Translations under genes and position numbers: made by a program | Source: Pseudomonas putida | Lineage (GTDB): Bacteria > Pseudomonadota > Gammaproteobacteria > Pseudomonadales > Pseudomonadaceae | Assembly (NCBI RefSeq): GCF_028682395.1 | Contig: NZ_JANHLC010000001.1 | Location: forward strand, 930,001-994,000 | Direction: 5' to 3' | Length of the DNA: 64,000 nt | Notes under the pieces: model-generated | Database searches by the model: none | Seen by the model: only the letters and a program-made list of their open reading frames with translations | Told to the model about the DNA's origin: nothing | Shown here: positions 29,178 through 37,150 of the stretch, one piece after another | How the letters are laid out: every line of letters starts with the position of its first letter | Numbering within the stretch: the stretch's first letter is position 1

Positions 29178-29402
29178 TCAGCGCTTACCCATCGAGCGAC
29201 GGGTGCCGCTCGGCGCAGGGCCTGGCGTCTGCTTGGCCCCCGGTTTTCCGGACTTCTGGTACCAGCGATCGGTGGTTTGCTTGACCGGGGCGAAATCCGC
29301 CGCCTTGGGGAAACGAAACGGTGCGATCGCCGGTGCGGCGCCGGGCTCGGCAGGTACGTCGACCGGGGCCTGGTCGAGAGAATTGGATTCAGGGGACGTC
29401 AT
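29178..29402 (-). CDS. Small hypothetical protein, basic C-terminus
   Basis: 74 residues, start ATG 29402 with GGAG 6 bases upstream; an in-frame upstream extension to 29426 is less likely. Composition is Pro/Ala-rich with an acidic first half and a basic second half ending TRRSMGKR. No signal peptide, membrane segment or known domain. It stands between the Aer-like receptor and a small secreted protein on the same strand. Function not recognised. Confidence 0.55.
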   Translation of the reverse strand: MTSPESNSLDQAPVDVPAEPGAAPAIAPFRFPKAADFAPVKQTTDRWYQKSGKPGAKQTPGPAPSGTRRSMGKR

Positions 29403-29474
29403 GGTAGCTCCGGCGCATGGGCACATAAGGAAAACCGCAAAGGGCGCGCAGTATACCTGCCCGGCCCGGGGTTC

Positions 29475-29789
29475 TCACCGGTAGCTGACGATCACCACAC
29501 CGCCGGGCGGCTGATTGCGCTGCGGCGTCAGTGCAACGTATCGGGTACTGACAGGCCAGTGCCCGGCACAGGCATTCTCCACCCGACGGATCTGCACGCT
29601 CACCCCGGACGCCACCTCAAACACTCGGTGAGGCTGCCCGGAGCCCTCTTCACCAGGACGGCCTGCCGAACAGCCACCCTGGATGATATTGCCGGTGAAA
29701 TACAGCATCCCCTGCAGGTCGGCGGCACCGGCCACCGCGCTCAGGCCCATCAGCGTTGCCAGACTCAAGGTTGCAATCAACACTTTCAT
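29475..29789 (-). CDS. Small secreted protein, fimbrial-like N-terminus
   Basis: 104 residues starting at ATG 29789 with AGGAG 9 bases upstream. A Sec signal (LIATLSLATLMGLSAVAGA) is followed by a short mature chain with two cysteines that could form one disulfide. The mature start (YFTGNIIQGGCS) resembles the first strand of type 1 fimbrial subunits, but the protein is too short to be a complete pilin. A 14-bp palindrome lies 30 bp upstream. Function unknown. Confidence 0.65.
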   Translation of the reverse strand: MKVLIATLSLATLMGLSAVAGAADLQGMLYFTGNIIQGGCSAGRPGEEGSGQPHRVFEVASGVSVQIRRVENACAGHWPVSTRYVALTPQRNQPPGGVVIVSYR

Positions 29790-29818
29790 TTCAAGCACTC
29801 CTGTGAACTTGAGAGTCA

Positions 29819-29832
29819 ACTTTAATTAAAGT
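29819..29832. promoter_or_regulatory. Perfect 14-bp palindrome upstream of the small secreted protein
   Basis: ACTTTAATTAAAGT is its own reverse complement and lies 30-43 bp upstream of the start at 29789. It could be an operator. No regulator is assigned. Confidence 0.35.
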
Positions 29833-30082
29833 CGAATCCGAGAATTAGGTAGGACTTCGCAATATATGGAGAAGGAAATATTCGCGAACACGCCCTTCTT
29901 CTTTACTATCACGAAGAGCCGCCGGATTCTTTAGCGACGAATCCATTACCTTGGATGTCATCACTTAGCTGTCAGCGCTGTCAGTTATCGGTCACGCTGC
30001 TGACGGGTTTGCCCAGCTATAACGAAAGCGCCGACACTAATGGCCAGCTGCCCACCCTCTTGCTCACCGGCGTCCATCTCGC

Positions 30083-31228
30083 ATGCGTATTCCCCTTCGA
30101 ACGGCCCTGGCCGTTAGCGTTCTGATTGTCCTCGCAGGCGTTGCCACGTGGAGCCTGACCCGTTCGGGCCAGACCAAGTCCGCCTTGCCTGCAGCGACTC
30201 CCATCCAAGTCAGCCGCGTCGTGCAGCGCGATGTGCCACGGCATCTCACCGCCATCGGCTCAGTGCTCTCGTTGCATAGCGTGGTGATCCGCCCCCAGGT
30301 CGATGGGATTCTCAACCGCCTGGCGGTCAAGGAAGGGCAACAGGTCAAGATCGGCGACCTGCTGGCCAGCATCGATGATCGGGCAATCCGCGCCAGCCTC
30401 GAACAGGCTCGTGCCCAACTCGCCCAGAGCCAGGCCCAACTGCAAGTGGCCGAAGTGGACCTCAAGCGCTATCGCTTGCTCAGTGAAGACAACGGTATCT
30501 CGCGCCAGACCCTCGACCAGCAGCAAGCCCTGGTCAATCAGCTCAAGGCGACCATCCTGGGCCATCAGGCTGCCGTTGCCGCGGCCCAGGTCCAACTGTC
30601 GTTTACGCAGATTCGTTCCCCCCTGGAGGGCCGGGTTGGGATCCGGGTCGTGGATGAGGGCAATTTCATCCGAGCCAGCGATGCCCAGGGGCTTTTTTCC
30701 GTGACCCGGATCGACCCCATCGGGGTGGAGTTCTCCCTGCCTCAGGATCAACTGCAAACCCTACAGAACCTGCTTCAGGCGCCCACTGCGGCCAAGGTCC
30801 AAGCGTTTCTGGGCCCCGACGACGCCACAGCGATCGTGCTCGGCGAGGGGCATCTGCGCTTGATCGACAACCAGATCAGCGCCACGACCGGAACCCTGCG
30901 GGCCAAAGCCGAGTTCGCCAATGCCGGCCAGAAACTGTGGCCCGGGCAACTGGTCAATATCCGCATCCAGACCGGCCTGGAGCGCAATGCCCTGGTTGTG
31001 CCGCCGATCGTGGTCCAGCGTGGCCTGGACCAGCACTTCGTCTATCGGGTCAAGGGCGACAGCGTGGAGAGCGTGCCGGTCGAGCTACGCTATCAGGACA
31101 GCGAACTGGCCATAATTACCGGGGTCAATCTCGGCGACGTACTGGTCAGTGACGGCCAGTCACGCCTGAAGCCGGGCGCCAAGGTCGAGATCATTCAAGC
31201 GCCGGCCAATCCTGCGGTGCAACCGTGA
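30083..31228 (+). CDS. RND efflux periplasmic adaptor (membrane fusion protein)
   Basis: 381 residues. The N-terminal membrane anchor/signal is LAVSVLIVLAGVATWSL. A lipoyl-like half domain (SLHSVVIRPQVDGILNRL) follows, then a coiled-coil hairpin at ~95-160 (SLEQARAQLAQSQAQLQVAE), a second lipoyl half (SFTQIRSPLEGRVGI), a beta-barrel and a membrane-proximal domain. It bridges the RND pump and an outer-membrane channel. Its stop overlaps the GTG of the permease gene. The family matches MdtA/MuxA-type drug adaptors. No lipobox. Confidence 0.93.
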   Translation: MRIPLRTALAVSVLIVLAGVATWSLTRSGQTKSALPAATPIQVSRVVQRDVPRHLTAIGSVLSLHSVVIRPQVDGILNRLAVKEGQQVKIGDLLASIDDRAIRASLEQARAQLAQSQAQLQVAEVDLKRYRLLSEDNGISRQTLDQQQALVNQLKATILGHQAAVAAAQVQLSFTQIRSPLEGRVGIRVVDEGNFIRASDAQGLFSVTRIDPIGVEFSLPQDQLQTLQNLLQAPTAAKVQAFLGPDDATAIVLGEGHLRLIDNQISATTGTLRAKAEFANAGQKLWPGQLVNIRIQTGLERNALVVPPIVVQRGLDQHFVYRVKGDSVESVPVELRYQDSELAIITGVNLGDVLVSDGQSRLKPGAKVEIIQAPANPAVQP

Positions 31229-34200
31229 AGGGCCGCGGCTCGATTTCCGCCTGGTGTGTCGACCACCCCGTCGCCACGATCCTGCTGACATTCGCCTTGG
31301 TCCTGGTCGGGCTGATTGCCTTTCCACGCCTGCCCGTCGCCCCGCTGCCCGAAGCCGAGTTCCCGACCATCCAGGTCACCGCCCAGCTACCCGGCGCCAG
31401 CCCGGACACCATGGCCTCCTCGGTGGCTACGCCCCTGGAGGTGCAATTCAGTGCCATCCCCGGCATGACCCAGATGACGTCCAGCAGCGCCCTAGGCTCC
31501 ACCAGCCTGACCCTGCAATTCACCCTGGACAAAAGCATCGACACCGCCGCCCAGGAAGTCCAGGCCGCGATCAATACCGCCGCCGGCAAGCTGCCCAAGG
31601 ACATGCCGACCCTGCCGACCTGGCGCAAGGTCAACCCGGGCGACAGCCCGGTCCTGATCTTGAGCATCAGCTCGACGCAGATGCCCGGCACCGAGCTCAG
31701 CGACTACGTCGAGACCCTGCTGGCACGGCAGATCAGCCAGATCGACGGCGTCGGCCTGATCAATATCACCGGCCAGCAGCGGCCCGCGATCCGCGTCCAG
31801 GCGGCGCCGGACAAGCTGGCGGCCATCGGCCTGACCCTGGCCGATGTACGCCTGGCGATCCAGCAGACCAGCCTCAACCTGGCGAAGGGCGCGCTGTACG
31901 GGGCGTCGAGTATTTCCACCCTGTCGACCAACGACCAGTTGTTCCAGCCCGAGGAGTACGCCGAAGTCATCGTCGCCTACCGCGACGGCGCCCCGGTGCG
32001 ACTCAAGGATGTCGCCAAGGTCGTCGAAGGCTCGGAAAACGCCTATGTCCAGGCCTGGTCCGGTGACGAGCCGGGGCTCAACCTGGTGATCTCGCGCCAG
32101 CCCGGCGCCAATATCGTCGAGACCGTCGAGCGCATCCAGGCGGCCCTGCCCGCCCTGCAAGCCATGCTGCCGGCCTCGGTCAAGGTGACGACCCTCAGTG
32201 ATCGGACCAAGACCATCCGCGCCTCGCTGCATGAAGTGGAACTGACGCTGCTGATCGCCGTGCTACTGGTGGTCGCGGTCATGGCGTTGTTCCTGCGCCA
32301 GTGGTCGGCCACCCTGATCGTTTCCAGCGTGCTGGGCGTGTCGCTGATCGCCAGTTTTGCCCTGATGTATGTCATGGGCTTTAGCCTCAATAACCTGACC
32401 CTGGTGGCCATCGTGGTGGCGGTGGGGTTTGTGGTCGACGACGCGATTGTGGTCGTGGAGAACATCCATCGCCATCTTGAAGCCGGCGAAAGTCAGCGCG
32501 AAGCCGCGATCAAGGGCGCCGGCGAGATCGGCTTTACCGTGGTCTCCATCAGCCTCTCGCTGGTGGCCGCCTTTATCCCGCTGCTGTTTATGGGCGGCGT
32601 GGTCGGCCGGCTGTTCAAGGAATTTGCCCTGACCGCGACCTCGACCATTCTGATTTCCGTGGTGGTCTCCCTGACCCTGGCCCCGACCCTCGCCGCCCTC
32701 TTTATGCGCGCCCCCGCCCATGACGCCCACGCCCGGCCGGGGTTCGGCGAACGCCTGCTGGCCCTGTACGAGCACGGCCTGCGCCGGGCCCTGGCCCATC
32801 AACGGTTGATGCTCGGCGTGTTTGGCCTGACGCTGGCCATGGCCATCGTTGGTTATGTGTTCATTCCCAAGGGATTCTTCCCGGTACAGGACACCGGCTT
32901 TGTCCTGGGCACCAGTGAAGCCGCTGCCGATGTCTCCTACCCGGACATGCTGCGCAAACACCAGGCCTTGGCCGCCATTGTCGGTGCCGATCCGGCCGTG
33001 CAGGCCTTCTCCCATGCGGTCGGAGTCACGGGCAGCAACCAGACCATTGCCAACGGCCGCTTCTGGATCGCCCTCAAGGATCGCGGTGACCGGGATGTCT
33101 CGGCCAGCGAGTTTATCGACCGCATTCGCCCGCAACTGGCCAAAGTACCTGGCATCGTTCTCTACCTGCGCGCCGGCCAGGATATCAACCTCAGCTCGGG
33201 CCCCAGCCGCAGCCAGTACCAGTACGTGCTCAAGAGCAACGACGGGCCGACCCTCAACACCTGGACCCAGCGCCTGACCGAAAAACTGCGCAGCAATCCG
33301 GCATTCCGTGATCTGTCCAATGACCTGCAATTGGGCGGCAGTATCACGGCCATCACCATCGACCGCACGGCCGCCGCCCGTTTCGGCCTGACCACCACGG
33401 ATGTCGACCAGGCGCTCTACGACGCCTTCGGCCAGCGCCAGATCAGCGAATTCCAGACCGAGATCAACCAGTACAAAGTGATTCTCGAACTGGACAGCCA
33501 GCAACGGGGCAAGGCCGAAAGCCTGAACTTCTTCTACCTGCGTTCGCCCTTGAGCGGTGAAATGGTGCCGCTGTCAGCCCTGGCCAAGGTCGCCCCGCCG
33601 ACCATCGGCCCGCTGTCCATCAGTCATGACGGCATGTTCCCTGCGGCCAACCTGTCGTTCAACCTGGCACCCGGCGTGGCCCTGGGCGATGCGGTGCAGA
33701 TGCTCGACCAGGCGAAAAACGAAATCGGCATGCCGGCCTCCATCAGCGGCAACTTCCAGGGCGCCGCCCAGGCGTTCCAGAGTTCGCTGGCCAGCCAGCC
33801 ATGGCTGATCCTCGCCGCGCTGGTGGCGGTCTACATCATCCTCGGGGTGCTCTACGAGAGTTTTGTCCACCCCCTGACCATTATCTCCACCCTGCCCTCG
33901 GCCGGGCTCGGTGCTCTGCTGATGCTTTGGCTGTGTGGTCAGGACTTCTCGATCATGGCCCTGATCGGCCTGGTCTTGCTGATTGGTATCGTCAAGAAAA
34001 ACGGCATCCTGATGATCGACTTCGCCCTTGAGGCCCAGCGCACCGGCGGACTGACGCCCGAAGAGGCGATCTACCAAGCCTGCCTGACGCGCTTTCGCCC
34101 CATTATCATGACTACCCTCGCCGCCCTGCTCGGCGCCCTGCCGCTGATGCTCGGCTTCGGCACCGGCGCCGAACTGCGCCAGCCACTGGGGATCGCCGTG

Positions 34201-34320
34201 GTCGGCGGGCTGCTCGTCAGCCAGGCGCTGACGCTGTTCACCACGCCGGTCATCTACCTGTGGCTGGAACGGCTGTTCCATCGGCCCGCACCGGCCGGCC
34301 AGACTGTCGAGGCTCGATGA
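31225..34320 (+). CDS. RND multidrug efflux permease (HAE-1 type)
   Basis: 1031 residues, full length, with twelve membrane helices and two large periplasmic loops. The proton-relay pair is in VVAVGFVVDDAIVVVENI, and LIGIVKKNGILMIDFALEA supplies the partner Lys region. This double-Asp helix 4 is the HAE-1 drug/solvent type (MdtB/MdtC-like), not the metal-exporting CusA type. The start is GTG 31225, overlapping the adaptor stop. The stop overlaps the ATG of the response regulator. No outer-membrane channel gene is present, so a shared TolC/OprM-type channel is likely. Confidence 0.95.
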   Translation: MKGRGSISAWCVDHPVATILLTFALVLVGLIAFPRLPVAPLPEAEFPTIQVTAQLPGASPDTMASSVATPLEVQFSAIPGMTQMTSSSALGSTSLTLQFTLDKSIDTAAQEVQAAINTAAGKLPKDMPTLPTWRKVNPGDSPVLILSISSTQMPGTELSDYVETLLARQISQIDGVGLINITGQQRPAIRVQAAPDKLAAIGLTLADVRLAIQQTSLNLAKGALYGASSISTLSTNDQLFQPEEYAEVIVAYRDGAPVRLKDVAKVVEGSENAYVQAWSGDEPGLNLVISRQPGANIVETVERIQAALPALQAMLPASVKVTTLSDRTKTIRASLHEVELTLLIAVLLVVAVMALFLRQWSATLIVSSVLGVSLIASFALMYVMGFSLNNLTLVAIVVAVGFVVDDAIVVVENIHRHLEAGESQREAAIKGAGEIGFTVVSISLSLVAAFIPLLFMGGVVGRLFKEFALTATSTILISVVVSLTLAPTLAALFMRAPAHDAHARPGFGERLLALYEHGLRRALAHQRLMLGVFGLTLAMAIVGYVFIPKGFFPVQDTGFVLGTSEAAADVSYPDMLRKHQALAAIVGADPAVQAFSHAVGVTGSNQTIANGRFWIALKDRGDRDVSASEFIDRIRPQLAKVPGIVLYLRAGQDINLSSGPSRSQYQYVLKSNDGPTLNTWTQRLTEKLRSNPAFRDLSNDLQLGGSITAITIDRTAAARFGLTTTDVDQALYDAFGQRQISEFQTEINQYKVILELDSQQRGKAESLNFFYLRSPLSGEMVPLSALAKVAPPTIGPLSISHDGMFPAANLSFNLAPGVALGDAVQMLDQAKNEIGMPASISGNFQGAAQAFQSSLASQPWLILAALVAVYIILGVLYESFVHPLTIISTLPSAGLGALLMLWLCGQDFSIMALIGLVLLIGIVKKNGILMIDFALEAQRTGGLTPEEAIYQACLTRFRPIIMTTLAALLGALPLMLGFGTGAELRQPLGIAVVGGLLVSQALTLFTTPVIYLWLERLFHRPAPAGQTVEAR

Positions 34321-34997
34321 TGCGCCTGCTGATTATCGAAGATGAAGAAAAGACCGCCGACTACCTGTATCGCGGCCTTACCGAACAAGGCTACGCCGTC
34401 GACCTGGCACGCGACGGGATCGAAGGCCTGCACCTGGCCCTGGAAGGTGACTACGCGGTGATCGTCCTCGATGTCATGCTGCCTGGGCTCGACGGTTTCG
34501 GCGTGCTACGCGCCTTGCGCGCGCGCAAGCAGACCCCGGTAATCATGCTCACGGCCCGCGAGCGGGTGGAAGATCGCATTCGCGGCCTGCGCGAGGGGGC
34601 CGATGATTACCTGGGCAAGCCGTTTTCCTTCCTCGAACTGGTTGCCCGGCTGCAAGCCCTGACCCGCCGCAGCAGCACGCTGGAGCCGGTACAGATCAGC
34701 ATCGCCGACCTCTGGGTCGACCTGCTCAGCCGCAAGGCCAGCCGCGCGGGGCAACGCCTGGAGCTGACGGCCAAGGAGTTCTCGCTGCTCAGCGTCCTGG
34801 CCCGGCGCCAGGGTGAAATCCTCTCCAAGACCGCCATTGCCGAAATGGTCTGGGATATCAATTTCGACTGCGACGCGAATGTCGTCGAAGTCGCGATCAA
34901 ACGCCTGCGGGCCAAACTCGACGGGCCTTTCGAACAGAAACTGCTGCACACCATTCGCGGCATGGGCTATGTCCTGGAAAACCGGCATGTCGACTAA
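34320..34997 (+). CDS. Response regulator, OmpR family (CusR/CopR-like)
   Basis: 225 residues. The receiver has acidic pair IIEDEEKTADYL, phospho-acceptor in IVLDVMLPGLDG and Lys in YLGKPFSF. The winged-helix domain ends AIKRLRAKLDGPF...LLHTIRGMGYVLE. It is closest to the heavy-metal CusR/CopR/IrlR group. Two ATG codons (34317 and 34320) abut; the second has better GAGG spacing (7 bases). It follows the permease without a gap and overlaps the sensor kinase by 11 bp, so it likely regulates its own operon. Confidence 0.92.
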   Translation: MRLLIIEDEEKTADYLYRGLTEQGYAVDLARDGIEGLHLALEGDYAVIVLDVMLPGLDGFGVLRALRARKQTPVIMLTARERVEDRIRGLREGADDYLGKPFSFLELVARLQALTRRSSTLEPVQISIADLWVDLLSRKASRAGQRLELTAKEFSLLSVLARRQGEILSKTAIAEMVWDINFDCDANVVEVAIKRLRAKLDGPFEQKLLHTIRGMGYVLENRHVD

Positions 34998-36351
34998 CTC
35001 CATCGCCCTGCGGCTCAGCGGACTGTTCAGCCTGGTCGCCTTGGTGATCTTCCTGTTGATCGGTGGCGCGCTCTACCAGCAGGTCGACAAAGGCCTGGAC
35101 CTGCTCCCCGAAGCCGAGCTCGATGCACGTTACAGCGTGCTTGAGTCGACCCTGGCCCGCTTCGGCACGCCCGAACACTGGGCCAAGATCAACAGCAAGC
35201 TCAAGCTGCTGAGCGAAGAAGACAAGCGCATTCGCTTCTGGGTGGTCAGCGGTGACCCGGGTTATGAGTACGGCCAGCCCGACGCCCAGATTCGCCAATT
35301 CGCCGCCGGCCCCCTGGGCATGCGTGACCTGCGCCTGAGCGAGTATCGCTTCCCGCTCAAGGTACTGGTCAGCGAGCTACCGGCCAAGGACCAGCGCCCG
35401 GCGCTGCGTTTTCTGATCGGCATCGATACCGAAACCTTCTGGCAGACCCAGCATCAGCTACTGATCGCGCTGATCAGCCTGGCCGTGGTGGGCGTATTAC
35501 TGGCCTCGGCCCTCGGCTACTGGGTGGCACGCATCGGTCTCAAGCCGTTGATCCGCCTGTCCGAAGAAGCGCAAAAGCTCGCGCCACCCAGACTGTCCGG
35601 GCGCTTGCGCCTCTCGCCATTGCCGCCGGAACTCGACCAGTTCGTCAATGCCTTCAACTCGACTCTGGAACGGGTCGAACAAGCCTATTCACGGCTGGAG
35701 TCCTTCAATGCCGATGTGGCCCATGAACTGCGCTCGCCGCTGACCAACCTGATTGGCCAGACCCAGGTCGCCCTGACACGGGGGCGCTCGGCCGAGCATT
35801 ACTTCGAGGTGCTGCAATCGAACCTCGAAGAGCTGGAGCGATTGCGCTCGATCATCAATGACATGCTGTTTCTCGCCAGTGCTGACCAGGGCAGCAAGGC
35901 CACGGCGCTGACCAGCAGCTCGCTGGCGGCGGAAGTCGCAACGACCCTCGACTACCTGGACTTTATCCTCGAAGACGCCCAGGTTCGGGTCCAGGTCAGC
36001 GGCGATGCCCAGGTCCGTGTGGAAAAGGCGCACTTGCGCCGTGCGCTGATCAACCTGCTGAACAATGCCGTGCGCCATACTCCGGCTGGCGCAGTCATCC
36101 ACGTCAGCATTCAGGTCGAGCAGGCGCGGGTGGCCATTGCCATCAGCAATCCCGGACCACGGATTGCCGATGAACACCTGGCCCGGCTGTTCGAGCGTTT
36201 CTATCGGGTCGACGCCTCGCGCAGCAACAGCGGCGCCAACCATGGGCTGGGCCTGGCAATCGTCAAGGCCATTGCCTTGATGCATGGCGGCGATGTGTTT
36301 GTACACAGTGGCGACGGCCAAAACACCTTTGGTGTTTATCTGCCTCTATAA
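34987..36351 (+). CDS. Sensor histidine kinase (heavy-metal-sensor family)
   Basis: 454 residues. Two membrane helices (~10-32 and ~158-182) flank a periplasmic sensor of ~125 residues. HAMP follows, then the dimerisation H-box FNADVAHELRSPLTNLIG, the N-box NLLNNAVRHTPAG and G-box GLGLAIVKAIALMHGG. The architecture is that of CusS/CopS-like kinases. The ATG lies 11 bp inside the end of the response-regulator gene. What it senses is unknown; the linked pump is of the drug type, so a metal signal should not be assumed. Confidence 0.92.
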   Translation: MSTNSIALRLSGLFSLVALVIFLLIGGALYQQVDKGLDLLPEAELDARYSVLESTLARFGTPEHWAKINSKLKLLSEEDKRIRFWVVSGDPGYEYGQPDAQIRQFAAGPLGMRDLRLSEYRFPLKVLVSELPAKDQRPALRFLIGIDTETFWQTQHQLLIALISLAVVGVLLASALGYWVARIGLKPLIRLSEEAQKLAPPRLSGRLRLSPLPPELDQFVNAFNSTLERVEQAYSRLESFNADVAHELRSPLTNLIGQTQVALTRGRSAEHYFEVLQSNLEELERLRSIINDMLFLASADQGSKATALTSSSLAAEVATTLDYLDFILEDAQVRVQVSGDAQVRVEKAHLRRALINLLNNAVRHTPAGAVIHVSIQVEQARVAIAISNPGPRIADEHLARLFERFYRVDASRSNSGANHGLGLAIVKAIALMHGGDVFVHSGDGQNTFGVYLPL

Positions 36352-36515
36352 GAGCAGCGTCCACGAGCGCTGCTAGCGAGCTGGCGTCACACAGCCCGGC
36401 CGAATTATTGCCCATCGCGCAACAGTCATTATCTCGAACCCGGCTTTTTCCCGAGTGCCTCTGGCTATATTTTTGTCGCACCACACAGCACTTGCTCAGC
36501 AAGAAGGTTCGAGAA

Positions 36516-36740
36516 ATGTCCACCAGTATGGGTATTGCCAGCGTTTTCGTTTTGTCCTCCCTGATGTTGTCTCCCATGGCCATGGCCGAAGAGTCCCAGG
36601 GGTTCATTGCGCAAAAGGCCGCACATGACGCCGCTTTCGAAAAAAACCAGGCCCACCGGATCGCAGCAGCCAAAGACGCTGAAAAAGCCCGCCAAGCCAA
36701 GACCGAACAGGTTCAAGACGCTGTCACCAAAGACAGCTGA
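36516..36740 (+). CDS. Small secreted helical protein
   Basis: 74 residues. A Sec signal ends SPMAMA, and the mature ~48 residues are charged, Ala/Lys/Gln-rich and predicted helical (FEKNQAHRIAAAKDAEKARQ). AAGG lies ahead of ATG 36516; an upstream in-frame ATG at 36408 would bury the signal. It follows the sensor kinase after 164 bp and is followed by a strong terminator, so it may be the last gene of the efflux operon or a separate unit. No known domain. Confidence 0.7.
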   Translation: MSTSMGIASVFVLSSLMLSPMAMAEESQGFIAQKAAHDAAFEKNQAHRIAAAKDAEKARQAKTEQVQDAVTKDS

Positions 36741-36804
36741 GTCACTGCCTGACCCGATTTCCCTCGACAACGATCCCACGCTCTACCGGCGATCGTGTGT
36801 TAAC

Positions 36805-36831
36805 AAGCCGCTGATACAGCGGCTTTTTTTT
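36805..36831 (+). terminator. Rho-independent terminator after the small secreted protein
   Basis: Perfect 9-bp stem AAGCCGCTG / CAGCGGCTT with a 3-base loop (ATA), followed by a run of T. Confidence 0.9.
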
Positions 36832-36957
36832 GCCTGAAAAACACCATGGCTGGAGCTCGAAATCCGCAGCGTACACTTCGCACAGCAACGCCCCGCCACT
36901 CACGCCGCAGAGGGTTCTGCCAGCCACACCACTCCAGTCGAGGCAACGGCCTATTCA

Positions 36958-36972
36958 TTGCAGACACTGCAA
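36958..36972. promoter_or_regulatory. 15-bp palindrome TTGCAG-ACA-CTGCAA
   Basis: A perfect inverted repeat with 3-base centre in otherwise gene-free DNA, about 180 bp upstream of the diguanylate cyclase start. Possible operator; no regulator is assigned. Confidence 0.3.
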
Positions 36973-37080
36973 CTATCCAATTTGCCTAGCCGCGAAAAAG
37001 GCTCTAGCCCGGCCCCCTCAGGACGACCACCAGGCCTGCATGAGCCCAGGCCGTCCCGGAGGAGCTGCAACGATAAAAGC

Positions 37081-37110
37081 AAAAGGCCAGTAGATTCGTC
37101 TGGCCTTTTT
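37081..37110 (+). terminator. Rho-independent terminator ahead of the diguanylate cyclase
   Basis: AAAAGGCCAG and CTGGCCTTTT pair as a 10-bp stem with a 9-nt loop, followed by T. No annotated gene ends just before it, so it terminates a small RNA or attenuates the cyclase message that starts 41 bp later. Confidence 0.8.
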
Positions 37111-37150
37111 GTCTGCCCAGATTTATACATGCGCTTACAGCCACCTGCTT

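Larger units (their letters stand above)
36741..37150. other. Intergenic region with two terminators and a structured RNA candidate
   Basis: About 410 bp without a convincing gene. It holds the terminator after the small secreted protein, a palindrome TTGCAGACACTGCAA (36958-36972), a stem GGCCTG/CAGGCC (37034-37053) and a second terminator just ahead of the diguanylate cyclase. The layout suggests either a small RNA or a leader attenuator. Confidence 0.5.
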
